Below, piece after piece: positions 29,705 through 42,964 of a stretch of DNA of 64,000 nt. This stretch comes from Oscheius tipulae (Eukaryota; Nematoda; Chromadorea; Rhabditida; Rhabditidae), in NCBI GenBank assembly GCA_037178975.1, contig JASJZH010000001.1:3720001-3784000 (forward strand), read 5' to 3'. The stretch's first letter is position 1. Each line of letters opens with the position of its first letter. Under the pieces are notes generated by a model, which was not told the DNA's origin, ran no database searches, and saw nothing but the letters and a program-made list of their open reading frames with translations. Made by a program: the position numbers and the translations under genes.

Positions 29705-31485
29705 TCAAAGATATCCCTTTTCGCTATTGATCGATTCGGACATGATTGTGGCCACGGGATTGCTGATTGTCACCACTCGATGAGGCTGATCTCTGAAACT
29801 TTCCCTATTCCTCTCTCTTCTTTCTTCAAACCTCAAAATAGTCGCCTTGATGGGTCTTCGTAACTGTTGATCCTTGATTTCCTCAAAGTCTTCAAACTCA
29901 CGCCAATTCCGTTCTCTGAACTCTTGCCAAAGAGCTGCCACGACATGCACCACGATCATGTCACCGGCATGGTTAGCCATAAGACGTAGGACAAAAACTC
30001 CGTCGGTTTTGAGGAACGAATGGACGAATCGGTCGAGAAGATGTGGGGCGTAGGGAATCACTGAGTATACTCTCTCCACCACCGGACCCTGATATTTTGA
30101 TTCAAAAAGTCACTTTATCCCGACCTTGGCGAACTTGAGCTGCTTTTTTCTCTCACTGTTCTGAGCTATCTGCATGAACTTTAGCACGTAGTCGACCTTC
30201 TCCGATGCAATCAAAGTATTGACCATCCAACAAACGGCGGAAAAGCTAAACATCTATTGTTGAGACATTTGAAATTAAAACATACGTGGTGATACAGACA
30301 AGAACAGAGTACCAGCACCAGAGGAAAGCAAACACTTTCTCGTTGATGATGTTGATTAGGAGGGCACACTGGACTGTGTAGCGGTTGAGATTGGCCAGAT
30401 AGCGGACCTGAAAGGTGAAAATGAGTTAGGAACATACGATTCATACTTCGAAATCGCAGAGAGTAACTCTCGGAAAATGTCCCGATTCCGTCCAAGGCTT
30501 CCCGTGTATCAGATCGTGAAGGACCTAAGACTGACACTATACCAAAGACATTTTCCTGACCTGATAGCCAAAAAAGAGAAAGTCATTCGACTTGAGACAG
30601 GCGTTGAGCAAGAAGAACTGAATGACTATGTTCACCGAGTACAGAATTTTCGTCGTCACATAGAGGAGAGAGACGTAATGTCCGGACAGAACCCTGAACT
30701 TGGAATAGTTTGAGATAAAGTGAATGGGTACGTTGAGCATTTGAGTCGATTCAGCAGACTTCTGTGGGTCAGAGAGTTGTTGGACATCAGGTCCAAGTTG
30801 TCGACGAAGCTAGCCGAAATGGCTTCGACTGCTTTTTGACGTTCCGCCACGTCCACTATTGCCTGAAAACACGATGAAATAACTTTTGTGTATTGAGCCA
30901 TGGATATCGATAAAGTTAAAAGTTTGTCAGCCAACTAGGCCTGACCACTGAAACTGAAAACATGCCTGAGTATCGCAAGCTGCATTGATCAAATGTTGGA
31001 TATTTATCCCTGAATGGAAACTCAACAGCCTCCAGAAAATACAAGGGAGAGAGAACATCAGAGCCTCGGCTATTAAAATGAATGGAACCCATTGGTAGTA
31101 TCCGATCTGTTTTTCTGAAGTCATTTTTTTTTTTTTACGAAACAAACAAAAGAGGCACCTTCTCTAGCAGTATGGTCGTCGGGAACATTTTCGTACATCG
31201 GTATCCAGTAGGTATTCTGTATCCAGCAGTAGCTCTCGATGTACTCTTCCATACTCTCTCGTGAATGCGGGTTGACCCAACATTCAATTGGAGTACCGCC
31301 ATACTGAAAGGTGAAAGATGAAAATGACTCAACAATGGACAAGCCTGTTTGGCGCTAATGATGAGACAGGCCACAGAAAGAATGATTGGCGTGTAGTAGT
31401 AATTTAAGCGATCCACCACATCATCATCTCCACGAAGTGATAACGCATTTATGAAGGACCTCGCTAGTGTAGCGTGGAAGAACAT
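29705..31485 (-). CDS. Innexin gap-junction protein
   Basis: Four-pass gap-junction subunit of invertebrates. The ATG at 31485 starts [20 protein letters not shown] then [20 protein letters not shown] (TM1 at the end). The first extracellular loop has two Cys ([25 protein letters not shown]). TM2 carries the family signature [20 protein letters not shown]. The second loop and TM3/TM4 follow through several exons; the cytoplasmic part has [20 protein letters not shown] and [11 protein letters not shown]. The C-terminus ends [16 protein letters not shown] at 29705. YYQWV and the paired loop cysteines are decisive. An upstream acceptor (TGTTTCAG) could mean trans-splicing or an extra 5' exon, as in long unc-7-type forms. 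Which innexin paralogue it is cannot be told. Confidence 0.9.
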
Positions 31486-33372
31486 ATCACCCCGTGGGGT
31501 CACACCCCTGAAACATTTAATTATAAGAAGGGTTGGAAGATGTACAAAACCCTAATTTGTAATTGATATAGAGAACTAGGTCTAGTACAACACTATTTGG
31601 AAGAAAGACCTCTTCCTAGCTCTACTCATACGGACCCGTAGCTGCTTCACACTCATTGTATGCCCCGCTACTAAAAGCTGGTGGAAAGTCAAAAGTAGTG
31701 CGAGAGCTGAGTGGATAAGATGATAGAAGAGATTGTCAAAAACTGATAAGTTTGCTGCGACCTATTGGTAGATATTCTAGGAATTCAAGATCCCAAATGC
31801 ACTGTGACAGTATTTTTCTCCAAATTTGGCTGCAAAAGGAGCCAAGGGCGGTAGCAAAGACAACAAGGACAAACTAAAGGACAAGACTAAAAAGGAGTCC
31901 CTCTTTTGGAACCAAGTCGTCTGGAAGGAGAAGCACTCATACAGCTAATGGCCAGCCGATTAGGGCAGTCATAACAACCCAGCTGAATACGAGCCACTTG
32001 AGGAAGAGTAGGAGGAGAGAACCAAGGAAACGGAGATAAACTATCCAAGATTGTGAAATGAACTACGAGACTCCAATTGCACAAAAAGAAGGCGTCAATT
32101 AATCTAATGGGTCTTCGACAAATATGAACTCAGGGACTTGGAGCTAACTGAAGTCCTCTCCGGACCGGGATTAGTTCTGGGAGCCTAATGCGGGCGAGAG
32201 TCTTTTCACGTCAGCTCATAATTAGTCGAAAATAAGAAGGACAGAAAAGATCGGACCAGTATCTGGCTGTAATTAGGTCTGCGACTGCGAGATATCCCGC
32301 GCCTCTCTATAATTTGTAATAGGAAAAAGATTGTTAATGGTTCCATATGGTGGAGCGATGGACCCACCTGGAATGTGCCTCGGGACGAGAAACGATTGGG
32401 TATCCCCGCGTGGTCACACCTCGGAAGAAGATCGCATTAAGGGACGAGGCATCACACTTTTAGGAGGACCCTTTGGGAGTAGGTTTTCGAGAGAATATCT
32501 GGGTTGCCACCTCAATTCTGTCTTTCAAAGTCCACATAGGTGAGCTCGCTTTGACTTGGGTATGAGAATATGTAACTAAACTTAGATAGTTTTCAACCAT
32601 GGCTTCAGATTTTTCAACTCTTTCGATCTCAGTGTTTGGTAGAACAAATAGACTTTAGTCACTTTAGTCCATCCCTTCATGAAAGAATACGAGTAGGAAA
32701 ATAGTTGACACGACCCTCTCAACTGTCAAACAATCTTCGTGATTCCCAAAGTTAACCCAAAACATACTCACCTAGCCCACATTAGCAGCCAGTGCTCTTG
32801 ATGAAAATCTCCTCGATCCTGCCTTCAATGTGTTGAAACAGGTAGTCCCATCTGGCGGCTAACAAGCACACACACACACACAATGTCGAGTCTGGATTAG
32901 CTGCTTCGGACTAATGAAATCCGAGACCGAGTACAAACAAAGATGACTGTTGTCAGGGAGATGTGGGGCGGAGTCGTCTTACAAGGCCAGGTATTACTCT
33001 GATGAGGAGGAGCTCCAATTGGCGTCACTTGGACTGGAAGTGCCACTAACAAGGACGAGAGAGGGAGAGATGTACTCTTCGTAATTAATAGAGAGCAGAA
33101 TCTGGGTGGAGAAATGTGAACGACAATAATAATCGTGTCGCACGAATCGTATAGTCTGTCTTCAAATTGGAGAACAAAGACTTAATTAGGAGAGAGTGTA
33201 CCTGGGCTCCCACGGGTGGTCACTCCGGTTTACAACTTGCAATTATAGAGTCGCCTGGAAGCTAATTGTTTTTCTGGAAGTGGCAGCAGACTGGGAGGGC
33301 GTTAAAATATAGCAAAAGCCGCAGGTGGCTCTCACTCTTCCCAAGTGGATGGCTTACAGCAGGAAGCTTTTA
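31486..33372. promoter_or_regulatory. Large non-coding region upstream of innexin, rich in TAATTA-type sites
   Basis: 1.9 kb without a recognisable exon, unusual in this gene-dense window. It lies 3' of the glutamate receptor and 5' of the innexin, both minus strand. TAATTA/AATTAG-like homeodomain core sites recur (near 31525, 32095, 32217, 32270, 33083, 33185). It probably contains innexin promoter and enhancer sequence, but no site is proven. Confidence 0.4.
32867..32882. repeat. (CA)8 microsatellite
   Basis: Sixteen nucleotides of pure CA dinucleotide repeat inside the non-coding region upstream of innexin. Confidence 0.9.
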
Positions 33373-36293
33373 TTAGAACTTTTCACTACTTTCGTCGTCA
33401 TCTTCTTCGGGAATCGGTAGGATGTTGACCGGAAGCGAACTAATCACATTCATTCGGAAGTTTTTCACTCTGTCCTCTTGTTCCGTCGCTCGACGCTGAA
33501 AAATGTTTCTTATTTTTTTTATAGGGTTCTTACAATTTGCGACTTCTCGATGGCAACTTCGACGGTCAAGATGATTACAGTGACGACGATTCCGACTATT
33601 AGTAGAATGAAGATACCCGTGGCCGAGTCCGTGTCCGAATCTTTTCGTTTCCGTTGCGGACAGACGGTGTCCTTGTCCTTCCACCATTTGTCCTTCAACT
33701 CGGTCAAAACTGTCTTCTCCTGGAGACGGAGAATGGCTGTCGAGAGCAGTTCTCTGTAGGGAGAGCCTAGAATTTGCGTTAATTCATCGCTCTATTGACA
33801 TATAAGTCCCCGAAAGAGACAGACCTTTGGGCAGTCCAATACCGTATCCCTTCTGATCCAACAGGCCTCCGACTTGCATCAGCTCACAGTCTCTCTCAAC
33901 AGCATATTCCAACATCGAGCTCTCCATCAAGTAGGCATACTCGGACGATTTGACTCGTTCAATGCCTTCCTTCGAAGAAGTTACAAAAAGAGAAGGCTGG
34001 CTGGACATCAACTTCCACATCCGCTCATAGGTGTCGATTTTCGATTCCTGAAGTTGGTACATTTTTTCCAAAGATGACGGGATACATTGAAAAAGGACAT
34101 GGTCGATCCCTTGCCAAGAGTTCCATACTTGATCTTGCTCTGGCCTGCCAAATCGTCGGCGTTTTCTATCGGAGTGACCATTCTTTGGGTGGTCAAGAAG
34201 GCAGCCAGGTTGGCAGTGTATGATGAAATGATAATCAAAGTGAAGAACCACCAGACTGCAGCAACTATTCGGGTGCTGGCCGCTCGTGGCGAGAGTTCAC
34301 TGCCCTGAAAACAGATTTTCCAATCCACTATTCGTTCTAAGACCTGCTGCATGAGAGAACTGACAGTGAACCAGAAACTGTTCGAAAGAGTCAGCTTCTT
34401 CTTATCATCATTCTGTTGCTCAAGTGGCGAAATTCTCGCAATCAGCCAAAGAGTTAGGCTAGTCACAACGTAGGAAACCAAGACCAGGATCCAGACCTCT
34501 TGACTCAAAGGAGCGAGGAATAAGAGCCAGTTTGACTCGGAAGTAGTCGGTCGTTTGAATAGGATGGAGATCCCTAGCTGAATACTTTTTGAATACTGAA
34601 GAGTTTACTATTACATGCATGTAGGGAACAGTGAAGTCGATAACTTCACTCCTACCGTAGCTGATGGTCAAAGAGGCTACAGCCAGATCTGCCGTCCCAC
34701 TCATTAGCTCTCCGACCATCCCATTCCACTTCCCATTCAACTCCTTCGAGCCATAAGACTTGTCGGCTACCTCGTGAATACTGTAATTGAACTTCAGCAC
34801 TCCCGCTATCATCTAAGCCTGATTTGTTTCTTCTCAACACTTCAATAACCCTGAGAAGATCGATACAGTATCCTTCGTAGAGGTCAGTTCCAGTCGAGTT
34901 CTCCGTCCTCTTCATGACAAACGGCGCCTCCAGATAGACTGTCACTTTCAAGGTTCTGTTCTCTAACGACTTCGAGTCGAAGACGGGTTCCGTGTCCTTT
35001 TTGTTGAATATCATCTGATTCCGTTTTTTACAGTAAGCAAAACTAACCTCTCCGAGAGTTGAATTGTAGACGGAGTAGTGAGAAAATGCCAGTCCATCTC
35101 TCGTGAAGAAGTCAACACAGTGGTGAATTTCTGGCCATGTGAAGCCACTTCCCTAAAGATTGTTCCCTTCTGCTTTGTAAGTTACCATATTTCTCCCGTC
35201 ACAGTCCATGACTCGTACTGTCGAGTCCAAGTTAGGTATATAGGCCTGAATTCGGTCGACTACCACTGTTATATTGCACTCAGCCTTCAATTCTTCCAGA
35301 AAAGAGTCCTTGGGAAGAGCCTGAACAACGTTATCCAAGATGGAACGCGAGAAAAACCTCGGCCAGAATCGTATAGTGGAAGATATTCGAGCACATTTCC
35401 ATCTCCGAGGCCTTTTTCAAAAGAGTCAAGTGATGTCTGTCTTCTAGAGCAATGATCAGCGATCTCAATCCTTCGAACAATGTATTCTCTTTCTATCCTT
35501 ACCCAATCGATCCTTTACATGTTTCAACGGTCCGGAAAAGTCGTACGTACCATTTGGGGCGGCAGTAATTCTGGCAAAGTGAGTCTGGAAGGGAACGAAG
35601 TGGCCGTCGCTTATGAAACTAGTCATTTTGAGGAATTCTAGACGGTTTGGTTGTTCGTGTTTACCAAGAAATACCTTTCTCCGTCTCAAAGAGAAGAACG
35701 ACGCTTTTCCAAGCTTCTCGAGAAACGAATTGTGCTGCAGCTTTAGGCTGAATTTCCATCGGTGGAGCCAGAAAGTTAGGACCACCGATTTCCGGAAAAT
35801 CTTCACCACTCAGAGCAAAGCAGGGAACGTTTGTGTCCTTCGAATTACTGAGTGAGAATTGGCTTTTTTAAAAAAAAGGCGGTGCCGTAATGTAGCTGTA
35901 GAAGATTCAAACTTTGTTTTCATTCTTCCTTAACGCTTTCACAGTAGTTCTGCTCACCTTACAAACATCGTCGACAAAAAGTGCCGACGTCATGAGAGAA
36001 TCATTGATCATGACTGTAGGCAAGATCACGGCTGCTACATCAAAATATGAGCCGATAATCTCGCAAACTGGGTTTAATTTCAATTGTTTCCACCTCAAAA
36101 TACCTCTCAAATGAACCGTTATAGATGGCAACGGTTCGTACTCGAAAAACTCCACATCTTCTCCGAAAATTGAAGGCGCTAGTCGTGTTTCTGGGCCACT
36201 CGGAAGCGCTGTATCGCAGATCTTACTGTGGCAGAACAAAAAAAAAATACCAATTTTATAGGTAAATACCACTGGCAAACAAAGCAAGAGCAT
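33373..36293 (-). CDS. Kainate-type ionotropic glutamate receptor
   Basis: Postsynaptic ligand-gated cation channel subunit. The ATG at 36293 gives a hydrophobic leader ([20 protein letters not shown]) before the amino-terminal domain. S1 has [29 protein letters not shown] and the ligand arginine in [20 protein letters not shown]1 is [19 protein letters not shown]; the pore reads [12 protein letters not shown] with intron then GSEL, so the Q/R site is Gln. M3 has [16 protein letters not shown]2 has [16 protein letters not shown] and [21 protein letters not shown]4 is [20 protein letters not shown]. Similarity is to GluK rather than AMPA or NMDA types. The stop is at 33373-33375. An alternative upstream ATG at 36429 lies in a frame that does not give a signal peptide. 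Amino-terminal domain exon borders (35.1-36.2 kb) are approximate. Confidence 0.88.
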
Positions 36294-36479
36294 TGAGAAA
36301 CGACGCTAATGACCCATCCTCTCTAATTATCGCCTTCAAATCAGTGAGTAATTCCCTGTTTATTGGACTAAAACGGAAGTAAAAACTGACAAAATCGAAT
36401 ATAAAATCTTCTTTACCAAAAACGGCCATTTTGCTTCTTCGGCACAATTAGAACCCGAGTAGATTAGCTGTAAATTCTT

Positions 36480-37167
36480 CTAGAAGTCTGGTGAGTCGCC
36501 TATTCTGAATGGCCGAGGGTTTCCGGGTGCTGGCGTCTGAAATTTCTTTTTATGAGCATTAAAGGTTGAAACTGACTTAAAATTGGCGATCCTAATTAGC
36601 TGAATGAGTCCCGTACAACAGACGAAGAAGTTGACACTGGCCAGGTAGTAGTTGACAGGGGTGATGACCAAACAGTATCTTGTCCAGATGGCTCCAGTAG
36701 CGAAGAGAGCAGAATTCTGAAAAGTTTTTGGTCGCTTTCGTGTGAGAGCCAGCTCGCAACGTCAGATACGAGCCCCGAAGCAATAAACAGACATAAATAC
36801 TAGCGGGCTGAATGCCGGCGACTAATTGGAGGCATGCCCGGGACCGAAAGCCAAACACTGAAGGCAATTTGGGCTAGTTTTTCAATCCGAACAGCGCGAT
36901 CATGTTTGGAGATGCTGACCGATTCGTAAGCTCAGGTTTCTATCCAAAAACATAATTTACCTGATAGGCGCTGAGCTTCTCAGCCGGTCGCGCGAGATCG
37001 GCTAGTCCAGCTCCGACGAGAGCCCATTTGATGGTAGGTGCCCAGAAGAATACAGTCTTTGGTCCCGCAGCATGATTCCACGCCGGCTTGGCAAAAGCAG
37101 GAAGCATCGGGTAGACGACTCGGTCGCCGAAGGCACATAGCGACTTGTACAGCGCCCGATGAGCCAT
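36480..37167 (-). CDS. MPC2: Mitochondrial pyruvate carrier 2
   Basis: Inner-membrane subunit of the heterodimeric pyruvate carrier that feeds pyruvate to the matrix. The protein starts MAHRALYKSLCAFGDRVVYP; the family core is HAAGPKTVFFWAPTIKWALV and GAGLADLARPAEKLSAYQ, then after a 230-nt intron SALFATGAIWTRYCLVITPV and NYYLASVNFFVCCTGLIQL; the C-terminus is PAPGNPRPFRIGDSPDF. The AGPKTVFFWAP and ADLARPAEKLS motifs are diagnostic. The stop is only 186 bp above the glutamate receptor ATG on the same strand and I see no clear poly(A) signal between, so co-transcription is possible. Confidence 0.95.
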
Positions 37168-37882
37168 TCTGCTCTCGCCTATCTCTGAAATCCACGTTCA
37201 GCAAGTCTTTCACAGGATCAGTCAGATAGGCAGATTTTGGACAGACTAATCTACGGAAAGGGATGGTAAACAGAACAAAACATGCAACAATAATGATAGG
37301 AACGCGTCTGATAAAGAGGGGCCTCTCCCCATACCAGCTCAATGGGCTGATAGATCGAAAAATGCTCGGGTTTTGGTAATAAAGAACCTGGTTAAAAGCA
37401 AAAACTTGTTGATCAAACGATGCCACAGCTGCGAAAATCGATTATCGCGAAAGGGTAAAGGTCAAGCAGAGAAGCAGTCGTTCTCCCTCACGAAAATGGG
37501 CTGAATAGAAGTGTTGAGGATGGAAACCAGGTAGACATCTAGTCGATTCAAAAGTAAAACTTTCATTATAAGTGTAAAAAGGTGAATACATGCAAAAAGG
37601 AGATAGGGGAAGGAGAAAAGGGGCTTGAGTTACAACCAGACTGTATTCTTTCGACGTTTTCTTTTGATCAAATCACAGAAAATTGTAAGCGGGATGAGAC
37701 TGGGACTCAGATTCTAGTTACATGATTAGGAGAGGGGAACTTTTCACACGGACCACGTTGACGATATTTTTTTCGGGTTTTCTAGAAAATGTACATACAG
37801 AGTAGAGAAAAAAGAAGAAAGGAAAATAAAGTGGTTGGGATGAGTTTTGGCGATTTTTCTTTTAGGGGCGAGGAGTCGTCTT
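37168..37882. other. Rab2-MPC2 spacer
   Basis: Contains the MPC2 upstream region and Rab2 3' UTR. No exon recognised; short overlapping frames near 37.2-37.4 kb look non-coding. Confidence 0.4.
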
Positions 37883-39462
<1,580 letters not shown>

Positions 39463-40808
39463 TCAATGGACAAAAAGTTCTCTTCCCAATGGGAAAGAGC
39501 TCCATCTGAAGGTGTCCTTTTGGGCATCGAGAAGACAGAACATCCTTCGAATCTCGAGTGTCTTCAGTTTCTGGCTGTATCTTATCAACATTACATCGAT
39601 TCCGCTAGTATCCAGACACATAATTTCTGGATTGACAATTCTGTCCGGAATGTCGGCTCGTATCTCCATTGTTGGAATTTGCACTGTAGTCATTGTAGTC
39701 TTCTCCAGCTTCTTCTTGGTCTTGGAAAACGACGCCTCGCTGCGATCGCGATTGTGCTCCCAACACATGTCCAACGACTCCAAAAGAGTTCTTTTCCCAG
39801 ATTCATGGTAGACGGCCAGCTTCGCTAAAACATCAGCTAGCTCGTTCTGAGCCACATCCATATGGGCAGGAGTGAAGACAAAATGGACTCCTTTGGAACA
39901 GGAAGCGGCTAACTGGTAGATGGCGTGCGTATGCAACTTATTGACAGTTATGAGACTCTGTGATCTGGTGCTCAGATTCCGAGAGGCGTTGATCTGAAGG
40001 ACAGTTTGGTATGGAGCAACATTCGTGACTCACGATGGTCTCAATCTTTGAAAAGACCTCCAACTCTTCCCTCTTTTCTTTTTTCATCAGAGTCTTCCTA
40101 GCCTTTTTGATGATCTCACATAGTCTACCGTAGTCGCCGAGCATGTTTTCCGATCCCAGTTCTCTCTTCAACTGCCTCAAGCACCCATGGAAGACGGCCA
40201 ATGCAATTTTGACTTTGTAGACAGCCTCCTTGGTCAACTCTCCCAGTTTGAGAATCTTTTCCAGAAAGACAGTCATATGGTCAAACAAGGGTTGAAGCAG
40301 TTTGGGAGCCCTCTTCTTCTTCCTTCTCGTCACCTCCAGACTGGCCAACTGGAAAGGAACTGTTGATGAACAGACATGACAACTCTACCTCCTTCAAGAG
40401 TCCTTGACAGTCGGTATAGATGACGACCGGCTTCGTGTCCATTCCGAACTCTTTGATTCTCTTAAGAGCAATGATCACTGCCAGTTTTTCAGCGGTGTTA
40501 CTCCCGACATCTTCCAATATTCGAACTGAACAGTTAAGACGGCTCCCGATACCGGCAAAGATGCCACAACCGGCGTTTTTCAAATGAACTGAACCGTCTG
40601 TGAAGACGGAAACGACGTCTTCTTTGGCCGGCTGGATCGAAAGAAAAGCGATGTGAGACAGGAGGCCAATCGTCTTTGCCGTTCTCAAGAGGAAGACAGA
40701 AGAATTGAGAAGAAGATCGAAGTAGTCTTGACCAACTGGTAGAGCTTGTAGTCGCCTGGGTAACAATGTTATCACTGAAGACGATGTATGAATATATAAA
40801 GAACTCAT
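39463..40808 (-). CDS. RNase H-fold protein with a long helical insertion
   Basis: Stand-alone RNase HI-like protein of about 420 residues in three exons. Catalytic positions are visible: first Asp in VFTDGSVHLKNAGCGIFAG, Glu in NTAEKLAVIIALKRI, second Asp in VVIYTDCQGLLKE, then the late block FVFTPAHMDVAQNELADVLA with His and the final Asp. Between the second and third blocks about 150 residues are inserted, a charged helical segment (LASLEVTRRKKKRAPKLLQP, VFLEKILKLGELTKEAVYKV, EIIKKARKTLMKKEKREELE). A unique tail of roughly 100 residues ends FRWSSFPLGRELFVH. Two introns of about 40 nt join in frame, so it is not a processed copy. RNase H domains of this TDGS...TAE style are common in non-LTR retrotransposons, but no reverse transcriptase is nearby. 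The start at 40808 is the first in-frame ATG; an upstream exon is possible. Confidence 0.65.
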
Positions 40809-41409
40809 CTCACCTGCAGTCCCTTGTACTACTCTTGGTACAAACTTTCTGGTCCTGACTCTTGTTCCAAAAAACCCAGTGTTTTGGTCACATCCCTTTG
40901 CATTTTTGAGTAACTTTACAATATATTTAATACACTTGACTCCGGATTTCTCTTTGTCGTTTCCATTTAGATACCTCCAGAAGCAAGACAAATTGGAGAA
41001 AATCTACGAGTTCTCTTAGTCTCGAAGGAAAACTAGACATACTGTAATCATTTGCAAAGTCGACTGTTCGTGGATGAGAGAGAGGAAGACGGCTAGTGCA
41101 TATCGATATGAAAAGCAGGGTAAATTTGGGAAAAGCTGATTAGGTACCCTCATTGTTTATTTGTTTTTCAGGAAGCGCGGTATTCGGAGGAGAGTGGTAC
41201 TGTCAACAAACAGCCTGTGGGCACTAGCTAGGTCTCCTGTTCCATACACACATGACAGTAACACTTTATTTAAAAGAATCATCCACCAACAGTGACTCTG
41301 GCCGTACTCAAAACTCCAAGAAAGATCGGCTTCTGGTCGTTCCGAAGGTTATCAGGAACAGTTTCGTGAATCTGGTTCCACCATTCTTATCTGCGTTATC
41401 AAGAGCTCA
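40809..41409. other. Spacer between orphan secreted gene and RNase H gene
   Basis: About 600 bp. Minus-strand AATAAA at 41265-41270 probably ends the orphan gene transcript; the open minus-strand sequence up to 41400 could add a short exon to it. The rest is the RNase H gene upstream region. Confidence 0.35.
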
Positions 41410-42103
41410 TTAGGGTGAAAGAAATGCGTTAATCATTTGACCTCCCTGCAATTCCGATATTTCAATGGGACTACAAGAGCCAACAAGAATACTGAACTTG
41501 ACAGTGATTTTCTGACTAGGACGGAAGATCGTCTGGTAAGTACAGACTGGTGATTGACAAATAGAATGTAGTCTTGAGAGCGAATTTCCCATTGTGATGC
41601 AGCAGCCGCTGTCCGTCCCCCATATATGGTTACTCCATCAGGTGTGAAACAAGCCTTAGGAGTATCAACAAATAGGCATACGACCTCCCAAGGCAGGTTA
41701 AAAACGGGCTGATCTCTCTGATGACTCTTATATCTAAGACATATGCATCGCCTACCGAACTCTAACCTTCAAAGTAGTGTCAACTTGATCCCTATAAAAA
41801 CCGACTAACGAAGAGTAGTGGCCAAAAATGACTCCTTAGATCTGGAAACGGAGTGTTGCAAGTTAGACTACCTTCCCACAGCCTCGAACAGAACTGCCTC
41901 CATATTTTTGGAAGATCTTTTCCCTGATAGGAAAGTAAGGATACATGATGTATAGCTGGGTGACCGTCGGGTCAATGTTGCTGATTGTGAATGTCATCGA
42001 CGCTGAAAAGTGTATTGTGAGGAGAGGTCATACTGGGTGATCCGACTGGAGCACATATCCAGACAAGAGTGGGCAGAAGACCCACTAGGAGGAGAATCTC
42101 CAT
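41410..42103 (-). CDS. Putative secreted protein, family unknown
   Basis: The ATG at 42103 gives a classic signal peptide (MEILLLVGLLPTLVWICAPV). Spliced downstream exons then read SMTFTISNIDPTVTQLYIMY, PIREKIFQKYGGSSVRGCGK, VIFGHYSSLVGFYRDQVDTT, FNLPWEVVCLFVDTPKACFT, GGRTAAAASQWEIRSQDYIL and KITVKFSILVGSCSPIEISE. The order suggests a beta-rich extracellular domain with about five Cys. Two introns in this model are only 31-32 nt. An in-frame ATG at 42166 would add 21 residues in front of the leader. I recognise no domain. The neighbour at 42.3-43.0 kb may be related in kind (Cys-containing, probably secreted). Confidence 0.45.
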
Positions 42104-42321
42104 CGGGACCAAGGGAAGACATGGGAAGAAAAAAAAGAGAACAGAATCACACAGAAGCAGGTTCATTTTCAGTAAAAGGGACGAACAATTGCCATGATTT
42201 CGTGGATTCTTCTATAATGTGGAGAACACGCCACACCGACCAGAAAATGTTTTGCATTCTTTTTTTCACTGTCACCGACACAGATGACTGACTTCTTCTG
42301 GGTCAAGCAGATTGTATCCTA

Positions 42322-42964
42322 TTAGATGTGAACGTACCAATGGCAAGCCACATGAGATCCGGCGATGGCAAAACGAAGCCTCTTGTTCATTGAAAAATAC
42401 ATTTCGATTCCATTTTGAACAATGAACTCACCAGCACCACCATACCTAACGTCTTCCGAATCCGAACAGAGCACTCTCTTAGAGATATCGAGAAAGTGGA
42501 CTCTATAAATTCCCGTGAAGATCTAAAGGATTACTGTACTTTTGAGTGCTATAATGATTCGCAGCGGAGCAATTTTTCGTAGGCGTCTAGCATGTCAACA
42601 CAGACAGTTAAATCAGAGACTGGACGGAATCTGAAATCCCGACTTATTTTGAAAGGGTATAAGCGCACACGGCGAAACATCTGTCAATATTTTGCTGCAT
42701 ACAATGTTCCGCGGTGGCAACGTCTCTTGCTGAGTAGATTCTCAGTACATGGACCAAAACTGTCTTTGACACCGGCTCTCACGTTCCAAGGAAAAGCTCG
42801 TTCCATTTCTTTTTCGCCAATGATCTAAACTTGCTTTGTCTTCTGGGTTGCAGAGAGTTACAAGATCCTCCCCAGTTTCGATAAAGTCCTTCTGTCTGCA
42901 TGATGGAGGAAAGGACTCTTGGGAAGAAATTCCAACAAAAAGGAAAAGGGAAAAGAAGGGACAT
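42322..42964 (-). CDS. Putative multi-exon gene, unknown function
   Basis: Suggestive but incomplete model. The ATG at 42964 gives a hydrophobic start (MSLLFPFPFCWNFFPRVLSS). Protein-like segments follow: KKKWNELFLGT, then after a GTGAGA donor IYSARDVATAEHCMQQNIDR with a Cys-rich continuation, SDLTVCVDMLDAYEKLLRCE, and a last exon FTGIYRVHFLDISKRVLCSD, GGAGEFIVQNGIEMYFSMNK, RLRFAIAGSHVACHWYVHI with stop at 42322-42324. Exon joins in the middle could not be fixed. The last exon is the most convincing part. No family assigned. Confidence 0.3.

Noticed and set aside
36256-36447. Alternative N-terminus for the glutamate receptor beginning at an ATG at 36429
   Set aside because: It yields no signal peptide, and reaching the receptor frame needs an unusual acceptor; the ATG at 36293 gives a hydrophobic leader in the correct frame.
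40809-40991. Upstream extension of the RNase H protein (CFWRYLNGNDKEKSG...)
   Set aside because: Open in frame but without an ATG, and interrupted by donor-like sequence; kept out of the CDS pending cDNA.
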